The translations under genes and the position numbers were made by a program. 6,901 nucleotides of DNA from Fidelibacterota bacterium (GTDB lineage: Bacteria; Marinisomatota; Marinisomatia; Marinisomatales; UBA1611), in assembly GCA_002722105.1 (NCBI GenBank), contig PBKF01000006.1, forward strand, positions 16,822 through 23,722. The letters run 5' to 3'. The notes beneath the pieces were generated by a model. The model ran no database searches, had not been told where the DNA came from, and worked only from the letters and a program-made list of their open reading frames with translations. Below are positions 1-6,035 of this stretch, piece by piece (position 1 is the first letter of the stretch; every line of letters begins with the position of its first letter).

Positions 1-492
1 CATTTTCCTATTCTTTATAAGGGGATTAGTGGTTACAATGCCCATGAGTTCATAATTGACTTGAGAGATATTCGGAAAAAATCCGATATTTCTGATGAAG
101 ATATAGCAAAACGCCTTATGGATTATGGATTTCATGCACCAACTATGTCCTTTCCTGTACCTGGAACTCTCATGATTGAGCCAACTGAAAGTGAAGCTAG
201 AGAAGAATTAGACCGATTTTGTGATGCTATGATTTCTATTAAAAATGAAATCCAAAATGTAATCGATTGTAAATATGATAAAATTGATAATCCACTAAAG
301 AATGCACCCCACACTGCAGAAAGAATTATTACAGAAAAATGGGATCATAATTACTCACGTGAAGAAGCAGCTTATCCTATACCTTGGCTAAAAAAACATA
401 AATATTGGCCAACTGTTGGTCGTGTGGATAATGCATATGGTGATCGTAATTTGATCTGTACTTGTCCGCAGATCGAAAATTTTGAAGATTAA
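1..492 (+). CDS. gcvP: Glycine dehydrogenase (decarboxylating), P-protein of the glycine cleavage system, C-terminal part
   Basis: The gene enters from the left edge, so only the last 163 codons are present. The frame is open from base 1 (reading [17 protein letters not shown]) and ends at TAA 490-492; a TTG at 61 is internal and not a start. P-protein is the PLP enzyme that decarboxylates glycine and passes the aminomethyl group to lipoyl H-protein in the cytosol. The fragment matches the family's C-terminal domain: a YKG...AHEFIIDLR stretch, then [23 protein letters not shown], and a terminal [21 protein letters not shown] block. That terminal block is typical of the long single-chain (about 950 aa) GcvP and not of the split GcvPA/GcvPB form, whose B subunit ends differently. 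The PLP lysine lies upstream of the window. The DUF3050 gene follows after 15 nt and is probably co-transcribed. Identification is secure; the single-chain form is inferred from the tail. Confidence 0.96.
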   Translation, partial: HFPILYKGISGYNAHEFIIDLRDIRKKSDISDEDIAKRLMDYGFHAPTMSFPVPGTLMIEPTESEAREELDRFCDAMISIKNEIQNVIDCKYDKIDNPLKNAPHTAERIITEKWDHNYSREEAAYPIPWLKKHKYWPTVGRVDNAYGDRNLICTCPQIENFED

Positions 493-507
493 TTTTATCT
501 ATTTCTT

Positions 508-1290
508 GTGTTTTGGTTTCTAAAAAATGATATTCTAAATATTTTAGATGAAACTCAAAAAGAGCGCGATCAACTTCAAAACCATCTCATTTACAGCAAG
601 ATAAAAACATTGGATCAGCTCCATGTATTTATGGAAAACCATGTATTTGCTGTATGGGATTTCATGTCTATTTTGAAATCACTACAATCTCAGCTAACCT
701 GTATTAACGTACCTTGGATACCAGCTGGAAAAGGGACTCCATCTCGTCTAGTAAATGAAATAGTCACGGAAGAAGAATCAGACTTAGATCGCTACGGACA
801 GTATATTAGCCATTTTGAAATGTATTGTCATGCGATGCAGCAAGCCGGAGCAAATACAGATATAATCAATATATTTATATCTAATTTAGAGCATTACTCT
901 GTTACTAAAGCATTGGATATGGCCCAGAGTCCTCAACCAGCAAAGGAATTTGTAATTTCAACGTTTAATATTCTGGACAAGGCTCCTGCCCATGTGGTCG
1001 CTGCCATTTTTACTTTTGGAAGAGAAGAAGTTATTCCTGATATGTTCAGATCAATAGTGAACAAAATAGACAAAGATTTAAAAGGTAGACTAAAATCATT
1101 TATTTATTATCTAGATCGACATATTGGACTGGATGAACATGAGCATACACCAGCAGCTCTGAAAATGGTGAAAGAATTATGCGGAGATGATCAACAAAAA
1201 TGGAATGAAGCGACAGAAGCAGCTCGCACAGCAATGCAGGCTCGGATTAATCTTTGGGATGGGATTCTTCAAAAAATTGTAATACAATAA
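508..1290 (+). CDS. DUF3050 domain-containing protein, probable heme-oxygenase-like fold
   Basis: The 260-codon frame matches the DUF3050 family over almost its whole length. Recognisable blocks are NHLIY (residues 25-29), FMENHVFAVWDFM (41-53), VPWIP (68-72), RLVNEIVTEEESD (80-92), SHFEMY (101-106), and DRHIGLDEHEH (203-213). Biochemical function is unknown. From memory the family belongs to the heme-oxygenase/TenA-like helical superfamily, some members of which are di-iron oxygenases. Conserved acids and histidines here (E43, H45, E84, E88-E90, H102, E104, H205, D209, H213, including a D-x3-H pair) could bind metal, but this is inference. No signal peptide or membrane helix is evident, so it is probably cytosolic. 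The GTG at 508 is the only standard start before Met42, yet it has no Shine-Dalgarno, and VFWFLKN looks unlike a family N-terminus, so the true start is uncertain. It lies 15 nt after gcvP in the same frame. Confidence 0.85.
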   Translation: MFWFLKNDILNILDETQKERDQLQNHLIYSKIKTLDQLHVFMENHVFAVWDFMSILKSLQSQLTCINVPWIPAGKGTPSRLVNEIVTEEESDLDRYGQYISHFEMYCHAMQQAGANTDIINIFISNLEHYSVTKALDMAQSPQPAKEFVISTFNILDKAPAHVVAAIFTFGREEVIPDMFRSIVNKIDKDLKGRLKSFIYYLDRHIGLDEHEHTPAALKMVKELCGDDQQKWNEATEAARTAMQARINLWDGILQKIVIQ

Positions 1291-1313
1291 TTGAAATAAT
1301 TAAAGTTTTACTT

Positions 1314-3179
1314 CTACTCTAATAACTTTTCCTGTTCTTCCATTAAATCTAAATATTCCAATTCCAATTTATTCATTTTTTCCAAAGCCTTTTGAAGCAA
1401 TTCATAATTATCTCCATTTGCAGAATTCCGGGTGATCTCTCGTTGCGATTCTATTTCTAATTCAATAATCTTAAACCTTTTTTCAATCCATGCAAGTCTA
1501 TTGCGGGTTTTCTTTCGGTCCTGATAATCTTCCTTACCCTTTCTAAATGTTTTGTGTTTTATTAATTTAGATTTTTCTGACGATTCTGAGTCTTTTTTCC
1601 ATGTATAATAATCATAATTTCCATTAAAAATCCTTATTTTACCGCCTCCTATTTCACAGGTAAGATCAGTCACTTCGTTCAGAAAATGGCGGTCGTGAGA
1701 AATACATACAATAGAACCAGTGAATTGCTTCAAGGCTGTTTCTACTATATTGCGTGTCATAATATCCAAATGATTGGTTGGCTCATCTAATAACAATAAA
1801 TGTGATGGCTTCACCAAAATACGCGCCATGGCTATCCTAGCTTTTTCTCCCCCTGATAAAACTTTAACATATTTTTCAATCTCATCTCCTGTGAACATGA
1901 AACTGCCCAAATAAGTTCTAATTTCTGTTTCGCTCCAACCGGAACTAACTTTTTGGATAGATTCAAATACCGTATCATCTGGATCTAGTGTTTCCAACTG
2001 ATGCTGGGCATAATAGGCACGATCCACATGACTACCAATCCAAACTTCACCTGATGTGACTGGTTCTATGCCTGCTAATATTTTGAGTAAAGTGGATTTA
2101 CCAGCCCCATTATATCCAACTAATCCAATTTTTTGATTCCGTTCTATTGCCAAAACCATATTATTGAATACTTCTATATCATCATAATGCTTGGTCACAT
2201 TTTGACAAGATACCAAATTTAACGGAGAACGACTTGGTTGAGGCAACATCAAATTGATGGTTCGATTATATTCGGTAGGTTCCTCAATCTTTTCCATTTT
2301 TTCAAGCATCTTTACCCTGCTCTGTACTTGGGTAGCCTTCGTATTTTTATATCGAAAGCGTTCAATGAATCGTTTTGTGGTCTTGATCTGTTTTTGTTGA
2401 TTTTGGTAGGCATTTAGATGCTGCTCCATCCGTAAAGATTTCTCTTTTTTATACTTTGAATAATTCCCCTGATAAAGAGTGATTTTTTTCAAATCAATCT
2501 CAAGGATGTGATTAACAGATCGATCCAAAAAGGCACGGTCGTGACTGATCATAACCATGGCACCCTTCCAATCCGATAAAAAAGATTCCAGCCAAATGGT
2601 GGCTTCAAGATCTAAGTGATTGGTCGGCTCATCCAAAAATAAAATGTCCGGTTCTTTTAATAGAATGGATGCTAAAGCTACACGCATCCGCCATCCACCG
2701 GAAAAAACATTCATGGGTTCATTGAATTTGTTATCTGAGAATCCTAAACCACTTAGAATTTTTTTTGCTCTTTCTTCAATTTTCCAACCACCTAAAGCTT
2801 CAAAGCGATTCTGGGTTTCCCCGAGTTGATTTACTAATTCTATATTGTCAGGATCATTTGTTAGTGCATTAGATAATGTCAGCATTTTTACTTCAATCTC
2901 CTGCATTTCAGGGAAAGCTCTTAAGACTTCTTCCAAAATAGAGAGATTTGTTCCAGTTACAATATCCTGTGCCAGATAACCGATAGTAATAGATTTATCT
3001 TTTTGAACAATTCCAGAGTCAGGGGATTCTTTTTCAAGCATTAATCGAAGTAAAGTGGTCTTACCTGATCCGTTTGGGCCCACAAGACCTGTCCGCATGC
3101 CTTTTTTTATAAAAATATTTACATTTGAGAATAAATTACCTTCCGGATAAGATTTAGAAAGACTTTCTAATCGTATCAT
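1314..3179 (-). CDS. ABC-F family ATPase (ribosome-associated, non-transport)
   Basis: This 621-residue protein has two fused ATP-binding cassettes and no membrane segment, the hallmark of ABC-F proteins, which act on ribosomes rather than as transporters. Cassette 1: Walker A GPNGSGKTT (34-42), Q-loop Gln71, signature FSGGW (159-163), Walker B with LDEPTNHLD (182-190, catalytic Glu184), H-loop His213. Cassette 2: Walker A GYNGAGKST (355-363), signature LSGGE (441-445), Walker B LLLLDEPTNHLD (461-472, Glu466), H-loop His495. The charged helical linker at about 240-310, with KATQVQSRVKMLEK, corresponds to the P-site tRNA-interacting motif. A charged, probably coiled-coil C-terminal tail (about 552-621) resembles that of Uup/YdiF-type members. 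All catalytic residues are intact, so it should be active. It starts at ATG 3179 with no Shine-Dalgarno, 42 nt after the mtaB stop, suggesting one transcript. Family certain; subfamily and any antibiotic-resistance role cannot be decided. Confidence 0.95.
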   Translation of the reverse strand: MIRLESLSKSYPEGNLFSNVNIFIKKGMRTGLVGPNGSGKTTLLRLMLEKESPDSGIVQKDKSITIGYLAQDIVTGTNLSILEEVLRAFPEMQEIEVKMLTLSNALTNDPDNIELVNQLGETQNRFEALGGWKIEERAKKILSGLGFSDNKFNEPMNVFSGGWRMRVALASILLKEPDILFLDEPTNHLDLEATIWLESFLSDWKGAMVMISHDRAFLDRSVNHILEIDLKKITLYQGNYSKYKKEKSLRMEQHLNAYQNQQKQIKTTKRFIERFRYKNTKATQVQSRVKMLEKMEKIEEPTEYNRTINLMLPQPSRSPLNLVSCQNVTKHYDDIEVFNNMVLAIERNQKIGLVGYNGAGKSTLLKILAGIEPVTSGEVWIGSHVDRAYYAQHQLETLDPDDTVFESIQKVSSGWSETEIRTYLGSFMFTGDEIEKYVKVLSGGEKARIAMARILVKPSHLLLLDEPTNHLDIMTRNIVETALKQFTGSIVCISHDRHFLNEVTDLTCEIGGGKIRIFNGNYDYYTWKKDSESSEKSKLIKHKTFRKGKEDYQDRKKTRNRLAWIEKRFKIIELEIESQREITRNSANGDNYELLQKALEKMNKLELEYLDLMEEQEKLLE

Positions 3180-3221
3180 TATTTATTTAAATACAAACTT
3201 TTAATAAAATGATAAAAGATG

Positions 3222-4514
3222 TTATATATTTCCATCAACCATGTTGCCATGATTTGATAGTAACTTTACTGGAAGCATTGAGTTAATTAACTCAATGCCA
3301 CCATTTATCCGGACTTGAATATAATTATCAGTGTAGCCATAAAGTTCTCCATTCTTCCTCTTCTCAAACAAGACTAGACGTGTTGTATCTATAAATTGAT
3401 CATTAAAATACCGTTGTTTTTTATCAGATAATATGTGCAACATTTTACTTCTTTGCACCCGTATTTCTTTGGGTACACTTTTACGTATTTTCATAGCATC
3501 GGTATTAAGGCGTTCTGAGTAAGTGAATACATGGAGATAAGCAATATCCAATTCATTTAAAAAATTATACGTCTCTAGAAAATCATCATTTGTTTCACCT
3601 GGAAAGCCAACGATCACATCTACGCCAATGCACGCATCTGGAATCATTTGTTTGATTTTTTCAACTCTATTTTTATATAATTCCGATTTATAGCGGCGAC
3701 GCATGGTACTCAAAATTTTATTTGATCCAGATTGGAGGGGAATATGGAAATGATGCATAAACTTCTTTGAACCTGCACAAAACTCAATGATATCATCTGT
3801 CAGTAAATTAGGTTCAATAGAAGAAAGGCGTATTCTATCAATGCCCTTTAAATCATCTAGTTGTTGAATGAGATCAAAAAATGTCTCATCTGTTCCTTTA
3901 CCAAAATCCCCGATATTCACACCAGTTAGTACGATCTCTTTGGTTTTGGTGGCTGCAACTTGATTCGCCATCTCCATTGTCTTTTCTATAGTACCACTGC
4001 GGCTCTTACCCCGGGCCAAAGGTATAGTACAAAAAGAACAGGTGTAATCACAGCCATCCTGCACTTTAAGAAAAGCACGCGTCCGTTCACCAGAAGAATA
4101 AGATGGTTTAAATTTATGAACATAATCAATATTCGATTGAATAATCGTAGCACTATCATTGAATTCAATTTGATCTAAATATTTAATTAAATTAAACTTT
4201 TCTTCAGCTCCCAAGATAAGATCTACTCCATCGATATTAGCTATCTCATTGGGATTGAGTTGGGCATAGCAACCAATGACAGCAACAGATGAATTAGGAT
4301 TTCGTCGCTTTGCCTGACGAATGAGTTTTCGGGCTTCCTTATCTGCATTTTCAGTAACAGAGCAAGTATTCAGAACATATACATCAGCCTGATCTCTATA
4401 GTCAACCTGCTCAAATCCATGGCGAGTAAAATCTCTGGAAATAGTTGCAGTTTCAGAAAAATTCAGTTTACATCCCAAAGTATGGAATGCGATACGTTTC
4501 GTTGGAGTACTCAT
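3222..4514 (-). CDS. mtaB: tRNA (N6-L-threonylcarbamoyladenosine(37)-C2)-methylthiotransferase MtaB
   Basis: A 430-residue radical-SAM methylthiotransferase. The family inserts a methylthio group at C2 of t6A37 in tRNAs reading ANN codons, using two [4Fe-4S] clusters. The N-terminal UPF0004 domain (about 1-120) shows HTLGCKLNFSET, NTCSVTENADKEARK and IGCYAQ, giving cluster ligands Cys15, Cys51 and Cys82. The radical-SAM core carries CDYTCSFC (Cys155, Cys159, Cys162), followed by TIPLARGKSRSG. The C-terminal about 65 residues form a TRAM-type RNA-binding region. CxxxCxxCTIPLARGKSRS and NTCSVTENADK point to MtaB; MiaB and RimO normally have different residues around the radical-SAM cysteines. 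The length is normal and all six cysteines are present. Start ATG 4514 has no Shine-Dalgarno upstream. It is first in a two-gene minus-strand unit with the ABC-F gene and diverges from the Lrp genes across 361 nt. Confidence 0.94.
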   Translation of the reverse strand: MSTPTKRIAFHTLGCKLNFSETATISRDFTRHGFEQVDYRDQADVYVLNTCSVTENADKEARKLIRQAKRRNPNSSVAVIGCYAQLNPNEIANIDGVDLILGAEEKFNLIKYLDQIEFNDSATIIQSNIDYVHKFKPSYSSGERTRAFLKVQDGCDYTCSFCTIPLARGKSRSGTIEKTMEMANQVAATKTKEIVLTGVNIGDFGKGTDETFFDLIQQLDDLKGIDRIRLSSIEPNLLTDDIIEFCAGSKKFMHHFHIPLQSGSNKILSTMRRRYKSELYKNRVEKIKQMIPDACIGVDVIVGFPGETNDDFLETYNFLNELDIAYLHVFTYSERLNTDAMKIRKSVPKEIRVQRSKMLHILSDKKQRYFNDQFIDTTRLVLFEKRKNGELYGYTDNYIQVRINGGIELINSMLPVKLLSNHGNMVDGNI

Positions 4515-4702
4515 TATTGCTAACGTAAATATTGATAAAGAAATTAATAAATATATATGAGAGGGTTTATTATTAGAATACAGCAGAATTATATAAAAAA
4601 TTCAAATACTATTTTGTTTAATGCTGAAATAAAATTTGATTTTTCTCCCTTTTCAAAAATAGATTTTAGTACTGAGTATTGTATTTATTGTATTTTAACA
4701 AT

Positions 4703-4734
4703 CTATTTTCAACTCAATTATGTTGTAAAAATAG
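4703..4734. repeat. Imperfect inverted repeat in the divergent region
   Basis: CTATTTT-CAAC (4703-4713) pairs with GTTG-TA-AAAATAG (4722-4734): eleven base pairs with a 2-nt bulge and an 8-nt loop. No T-run follows on the + strand, so it is not a typical terminator. It could be a protein-binding dyad or a chance structure in A/T-rich DNA. Confidence 0.4.
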
Positions 4735-4771
4735 GTTTCATTATAAACAGGTTATATAAATGAATAACTTT

Positions 4772-4800
4772 TTGCTAAATAAAAATTTTATTAATATTCT
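4772..4800 (+). promoter_or_regulatory. Candidate sigma-70-type promoter for the first Lrp gene
   Basis: A -35-like TTGCTA (4772-4777) and a -10-like TATTCT (4795-4800) are separated by exactly 17 nt, each matching four of six consensus bases. Transcription would start near 4807, leaving a leader of about 70 nt before the ATG. Weak matches are expected by chance in A/T-rich DNA. If the organism uses the Bacteroidota -33/-7 promoter type, this call would be wrong. Confidence 0.3.
4778..4792. repeat. 7-1-7 dyad in the promoter spacer; candidate Lrp operator
   Basis: AATAAAA-A-TTTTATT is a perfect 7-bp dyad around a single central base, the same 15-bp layout as the known E. coli Lrp consensus. 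It fills 15 of the 17 spacer bases of the candidate promoter, a position where a bound dimer would block RNA polymerase. It resembles the dyad at 5507-5521 upstream of the second regulator (11 of 15 positions identical). Operator function is inferred. Confidence 0.35.
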
Positions 4801-4875
4801 ATGCAAACCTTATTAACTTGATTCATTTAATAATCCAGATTAAAGTAGTTAGAGTAATAAAAATATTAAATATAA

Positions 4876-5331
4876 ATGAAAATTGATAATATTGATCGTC
4901 AGATTCTGATAAGCTTACAGGAAGATGGTCGAAAAACAGCTAGCGAAATTGCTAAAGAATTAAATTTAACTGTCCCTACAATCACAGAAAGAATACGCAA
5001 ACTGCAGGAAGGATCTGTTATTCAAGCTTTTCAGGCAGTAATTGATCCTAGATCAGTAGGGCTGGATGTGACAGCTATGATAACGGTAATTTCATCATCA
5101 TCAACAAACTATAAAAAAGTTATTGAAAACGCCAAAAAGACCCCCGAAATAATTCAATGTTTCAGTACTACCGGGTTAGGATCACTAATGCTATGGGTCG
5201 CAACAGAAAACTCAAAAACACTTGAAGAATTATTACGAAATATACAGAGTTGGCCAAATGTTACACGTACAGAAACCCAAGTTATATTATCAAAATATAA
5301 CATCCGACAAAAATTGCCTATAAAATCATAA
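4876..5331 (+). CDS. Lrp/AsnC family transcriptional regulator (first of a tandem pair)
   Basis: This 151-residue protein has the usual Lrp/AsnC length and layout. An N-terminal winged helix-turn-helix (about 1-50) opens with MKIDNIDRQIL, and its recognition helix is VPTITERIRKL (33-43). The C-terminal RAM domain (about 65-140), which in this family oligomerises and senses amino acids, carries CFSTTG (95-100) and WPNVTRTETQVIL (126-138). Where most Lrp proteins have G-x-x-D in the ligand loop, this one has G-L-G-S (100-103), so the effector site may be altered. Residue-by-residue comparison with the next gene gives 95 of 151 identities without gaps, indicating a recent tandem duplication. ATG 4876 has no Shine-Dalgarno, but the start is fixed by alignment with its paralogue. 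Targets are unknown; likely ones are itself, its neighbour and glutamine synthetase. Confidence 0.93.
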   Translation: MKIDNIDRQILISLQEDGRKTASEIAKELNLTVPTITERIRKLQEGSVIQAFQAVIDPRSVGLDVTAMITVISSSSTNYKKVIENAKKTPEIIQCFSTTGLGSLMLWVATENSKTLEELLRNIQSWPNVTRTETQVILSKYNIRQKLPIKS

Positions 5332-5375
5332 TTATTATTTTAAATACTTGTTTGATTTAAACACTTTTTATTAAA

Positions 5376-5389
5376 AGATTAAATAATCT
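5376..5389. repeat. Small dyad after the first Lrp gene
   Basis: AGATTA-AA-TAATCT is a perfect 6-bp inverted repeat, followed on the + strand by TAGTTTT. A hairpin with a 2-nt loop would be weak, so it is a poor terminator. It may be another protein site, or the end of the first gene's transcript after processing. Confidence 0.3.
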
Positions 5390-5441
5390 AGTTTTCATTT
5401 ATTGGTAAGATTTATAATAAATATTATCAATATAATTGCGT

Positions 5442-5465
5442 ATATTTATTAATATTAATAAATAT
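5442..5465. repeat. Perfect 24-bp palindrome
   Basis: The left half ATATTTATTAAT (5442-5453) is followed directly by its exact reverse complement (5454-5465), with no central spacer. The symmetry breaks at the next base on each side. It is made only of A and T and overlaps the first of the three 11-bp tandem units. A candidate operator for a symmetric regulator; a cruciform of this composition would be weak. Confidence 0.55.
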
Positions 5466-5488
5466 TTAATAAATATTTAATAAATATT
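5456..5488. repeat. Three exact tandem copies of an 11-bp unit
   Basis: TAATAAATATT occurs at 5456-5466, 5467-5477 and 5478-5488 with no mismatches; copying stops two bases later. The period is close to one helical turn of B-DNA, so each copy presents on about the same face of the helix. This suits cooperative binding or intrinsic bending. Replication slippage in simple sequence is the alternative origin. Confidence 0.6.
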
Positions 5489-5505
5489 TATTACTTTTTT
5501 ATAAT
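5477..5505 (+). promoter_or_regulatory. Candidate promoter for the second Lrp gene and glutamine synthetase
   Basis: An exact TATAAT lies at 5500-5505, and TTAATA (four of six to the -35 consensus) lies 17 nt upstream at 5477-5482. The start of transcription would fall near 5512 and the leader would be about 35 nt. The -35 box overlaps the last tandem repeat and the 16-bp palindrome, and the dyad at 5507-5521 covers the start point, so repression by a bound regulator is easy to picture. An exact TATAAT is not rare in pure A/T sequence. Confidence 0.4.
5478..5493. repeat. Perfect 16-bp palindrome overlapping the third tandem unit
   Basis: TAATAAAT (5478-5485) is followed by its exact reverse complement ATTTATTA (5486-5493). 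It overlaps the -35-like element of the candidate promoter. A possible operator half of a larger array. Confidence 0.45.
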
Positions 5506-5506
5506 A

Positions 5507-5521
5507 AATATTAATAATATT
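5507..5521. repeat. 7-1-7 dyad at the predicted transcription start of the second Lrp gene
   Basis: AATATTA-A-TAATATT has perfect 7-bp arms around one central base, matching the 15-bp Lrp-type layout. It shares the pattern AATAxxA-A-TxxTATT with the dyad at 4778-4792. It lies directly downstream of TATAAT and 25 nt before the start codon. Candidate autoregulatory operator; not proven. Confidence 0.4.
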
Positions 5522-5546
5522 AAGAAGGGACAAATAGAATTATTTA

Positions 5547-6002
5547 ATGAAAATAGATAATATAGATCGGAAAATTTTAGAATTACTGCAGGAAGATGGT
5601 CGTATTGCTGCAAGTCATATAGCAGATAAATTAAATATTTCAATTCCCACTGTTACAGAACGAATAAAAAAATTGCAGGATTCAGGTATTATTCAGGGTG
5701 TCCATGCTGTTTTGGATCCTAAAAAGCTAAATTTGGATGTATCCGCCCTTATTACTGTTATATCTGAATCGTCAATTCATTACAAAAAATTCATACAATC
5801 TGTCGAAAAAACACCAGAAGTAATTCAGTGTTTCAGTACAACAGGAAATGGATCTCATAGTCTTTTAGTGGTAACTCGAAATTCCCATAGCCTTGAAGAA
5901 CTATTACGTAATATTCAAAGTTGGCCCGGAGTCATACGTACAGAAACACAGTTAATTCTATCATCATATAAATTGATACAGAATATTCCCGTTTTTAATT
6001 AA
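5547..6002 (+). CDS. Lrp/AsnC family transcriptional regulator (second of a tandem pair, upstream of glutamine synthetase)
   Basis: A 151-residue Lrp/AsnC protein colinear with the preceding gene (about 63% identity by hand count). The winged helix-turn-helix begins MKIDNIDRKIL and its recognition helix is IPTVTERIKKL (33-43), nearly the same as in the paralogue, so both probably read the same DNA sites. The RAM domain keeps CFSTTG (95-100) and SWPGVIRTETQLIL (125-138) but differs around the ligand loop: G-N-G-S-H-S-L-L against G-L-G-S-L-M-L-W. Both lack the usual aspartate of the G-x-x-D loop. The ATG is at 5547; a GAAGGGA (5524-5530) lies 16 nt upstream, rather far for a ribosome site. The gene ends 33 nt before glutamine synthetase and almost certainly shares its transcript, making it the prime candidate regulator of that enzyme. 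Confidence 0.94.
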   Translation: MKIDNIDRKILELLQEDGRIAASHIADKLNISIPTVTERIKKLQDSGIIQGVHAVLDPKKLNLDVSALITVISESSIHYKKFIQSVEKTPEVIQCFSTTGNGSHSLLVVTRNSHSLEELLRNIQSWPGVIRTETQLILSSYKLIQNIPVFN

Positions 6003-6021
6003 TCAACACCATAATATAAAT

Positions 6022-6027
6022 AAGGAG
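6022..6027 (+). promoter_or_regulatory. Shine-Dalgarno site of glutamine synthetase
   Basis: AAGGAG lies 8 nt before the TTG at 6036 and fixes that unusual start. It is the only strong, well-spaced Shine-Dalgarno sequence in the window, so glutamine synthetase may be translated independently of the gene before it. Confidence 0.75.
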
Positions 6028-6035
6028 AAACAAAA

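Larger units (their letters stand above)
4515..4875. promoter_or_regulatory. Divergent intergenic region between mtaB (-) and the first Lrp gene (+)
   Basis: This strongly A/T-rich 361-nt region must hold the promoters of both the leftward mtaB unit and the rightward regulator. It contains a 68-codon open frame (4557-4763), which I do not believe is a gene: no ribosome site, low-complexity I/F/N/Y composition, no recognisable motif. Visible structure is a hairpin-capable inverted repeat (4703-4734), two near-identical 12-mers AAAAATAG(A/G)TTT at 4655-4666 and 4727-4738, and a candidate promoter with a dyad in its spacer (4772-4800). I could not find a convincing promoter for mtaB. No tRNA or riboswitch was recognised. 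Confidence 0.6.
5332..5546. promoter_or_regulatory. Extremely A/T-rich spacer between the two Lrp genes
   Basis: This 215-nt gap has no plausible gene. From 5441 to 5523 only one of 83 bases (C5494) is not A or T. The spacer holds near-identical direct repeats TTTAAATACTT (5339-5349) and TTTAAACACTT (5356-5366), a small dyad at 5376-5389, a 24-bp palindrome, three 11-bp tandem repeats, a 16-bp palindrome, a TATAAT box and a 7-1-7 dyad. Such DNA tends to bend and melt easily and resembles the A/T-rich, phased sites that Lrp-type octamers wrap. It most likely controls the second regulator together with glutamine synthetase. Confidence 0.6.

Noticed and set aside
61..63. TTG as the start of a small 143-residue protein
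   Set aside because: The frame continues upstream to base 1 with GcvP sequence, so this TTG is an internal leucine codon.
132..314. 60-codon minus-strand open frame
   Set aside because: Antisense to the gcvP coding end, which is firmly supported by family motifs.
1276..1313. Possible bidirectional terminator between the convergent DUF3050 and ABC-F genes
   Set aside because: ATTGTA-A-TACAAT is a dyad with a 1-nt loop that overlaps the DUF3050 3' end, is weak, and lacks a good T-run; AATAATT repeats here are direct, not inverted.
2620..2829. 69-codon + strand open frame
   Set aside because: Antisense to the first ATP-binding cassette of the ABC-F gene, with no independent support.
3960..4178. 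Overlapping 72-codon + strand and 60-codon minus-strand frames
   Set aside because: Both fall within the radical-SAM coding part of mtaB in other frames; no motifs or start signals.
4557..4763. 68-codon + strand open frame in the mtaB-Lrp intergenic region
   Set aside because: No ribosome site, composition dominated by I, F, N and Y as expected from A/T-rich noncoding DNA, and no motif or context supporting a protein.
5441..5523. Replication origin or CRISPR array in the A/T-rich repeat block
   Set aside because: No DnaA-box-like motifs, dnaA or dnaN neighbours, and the 11-bp repeats are contiguous without spacers; regulatory use near the Lrp promoter is simpler.
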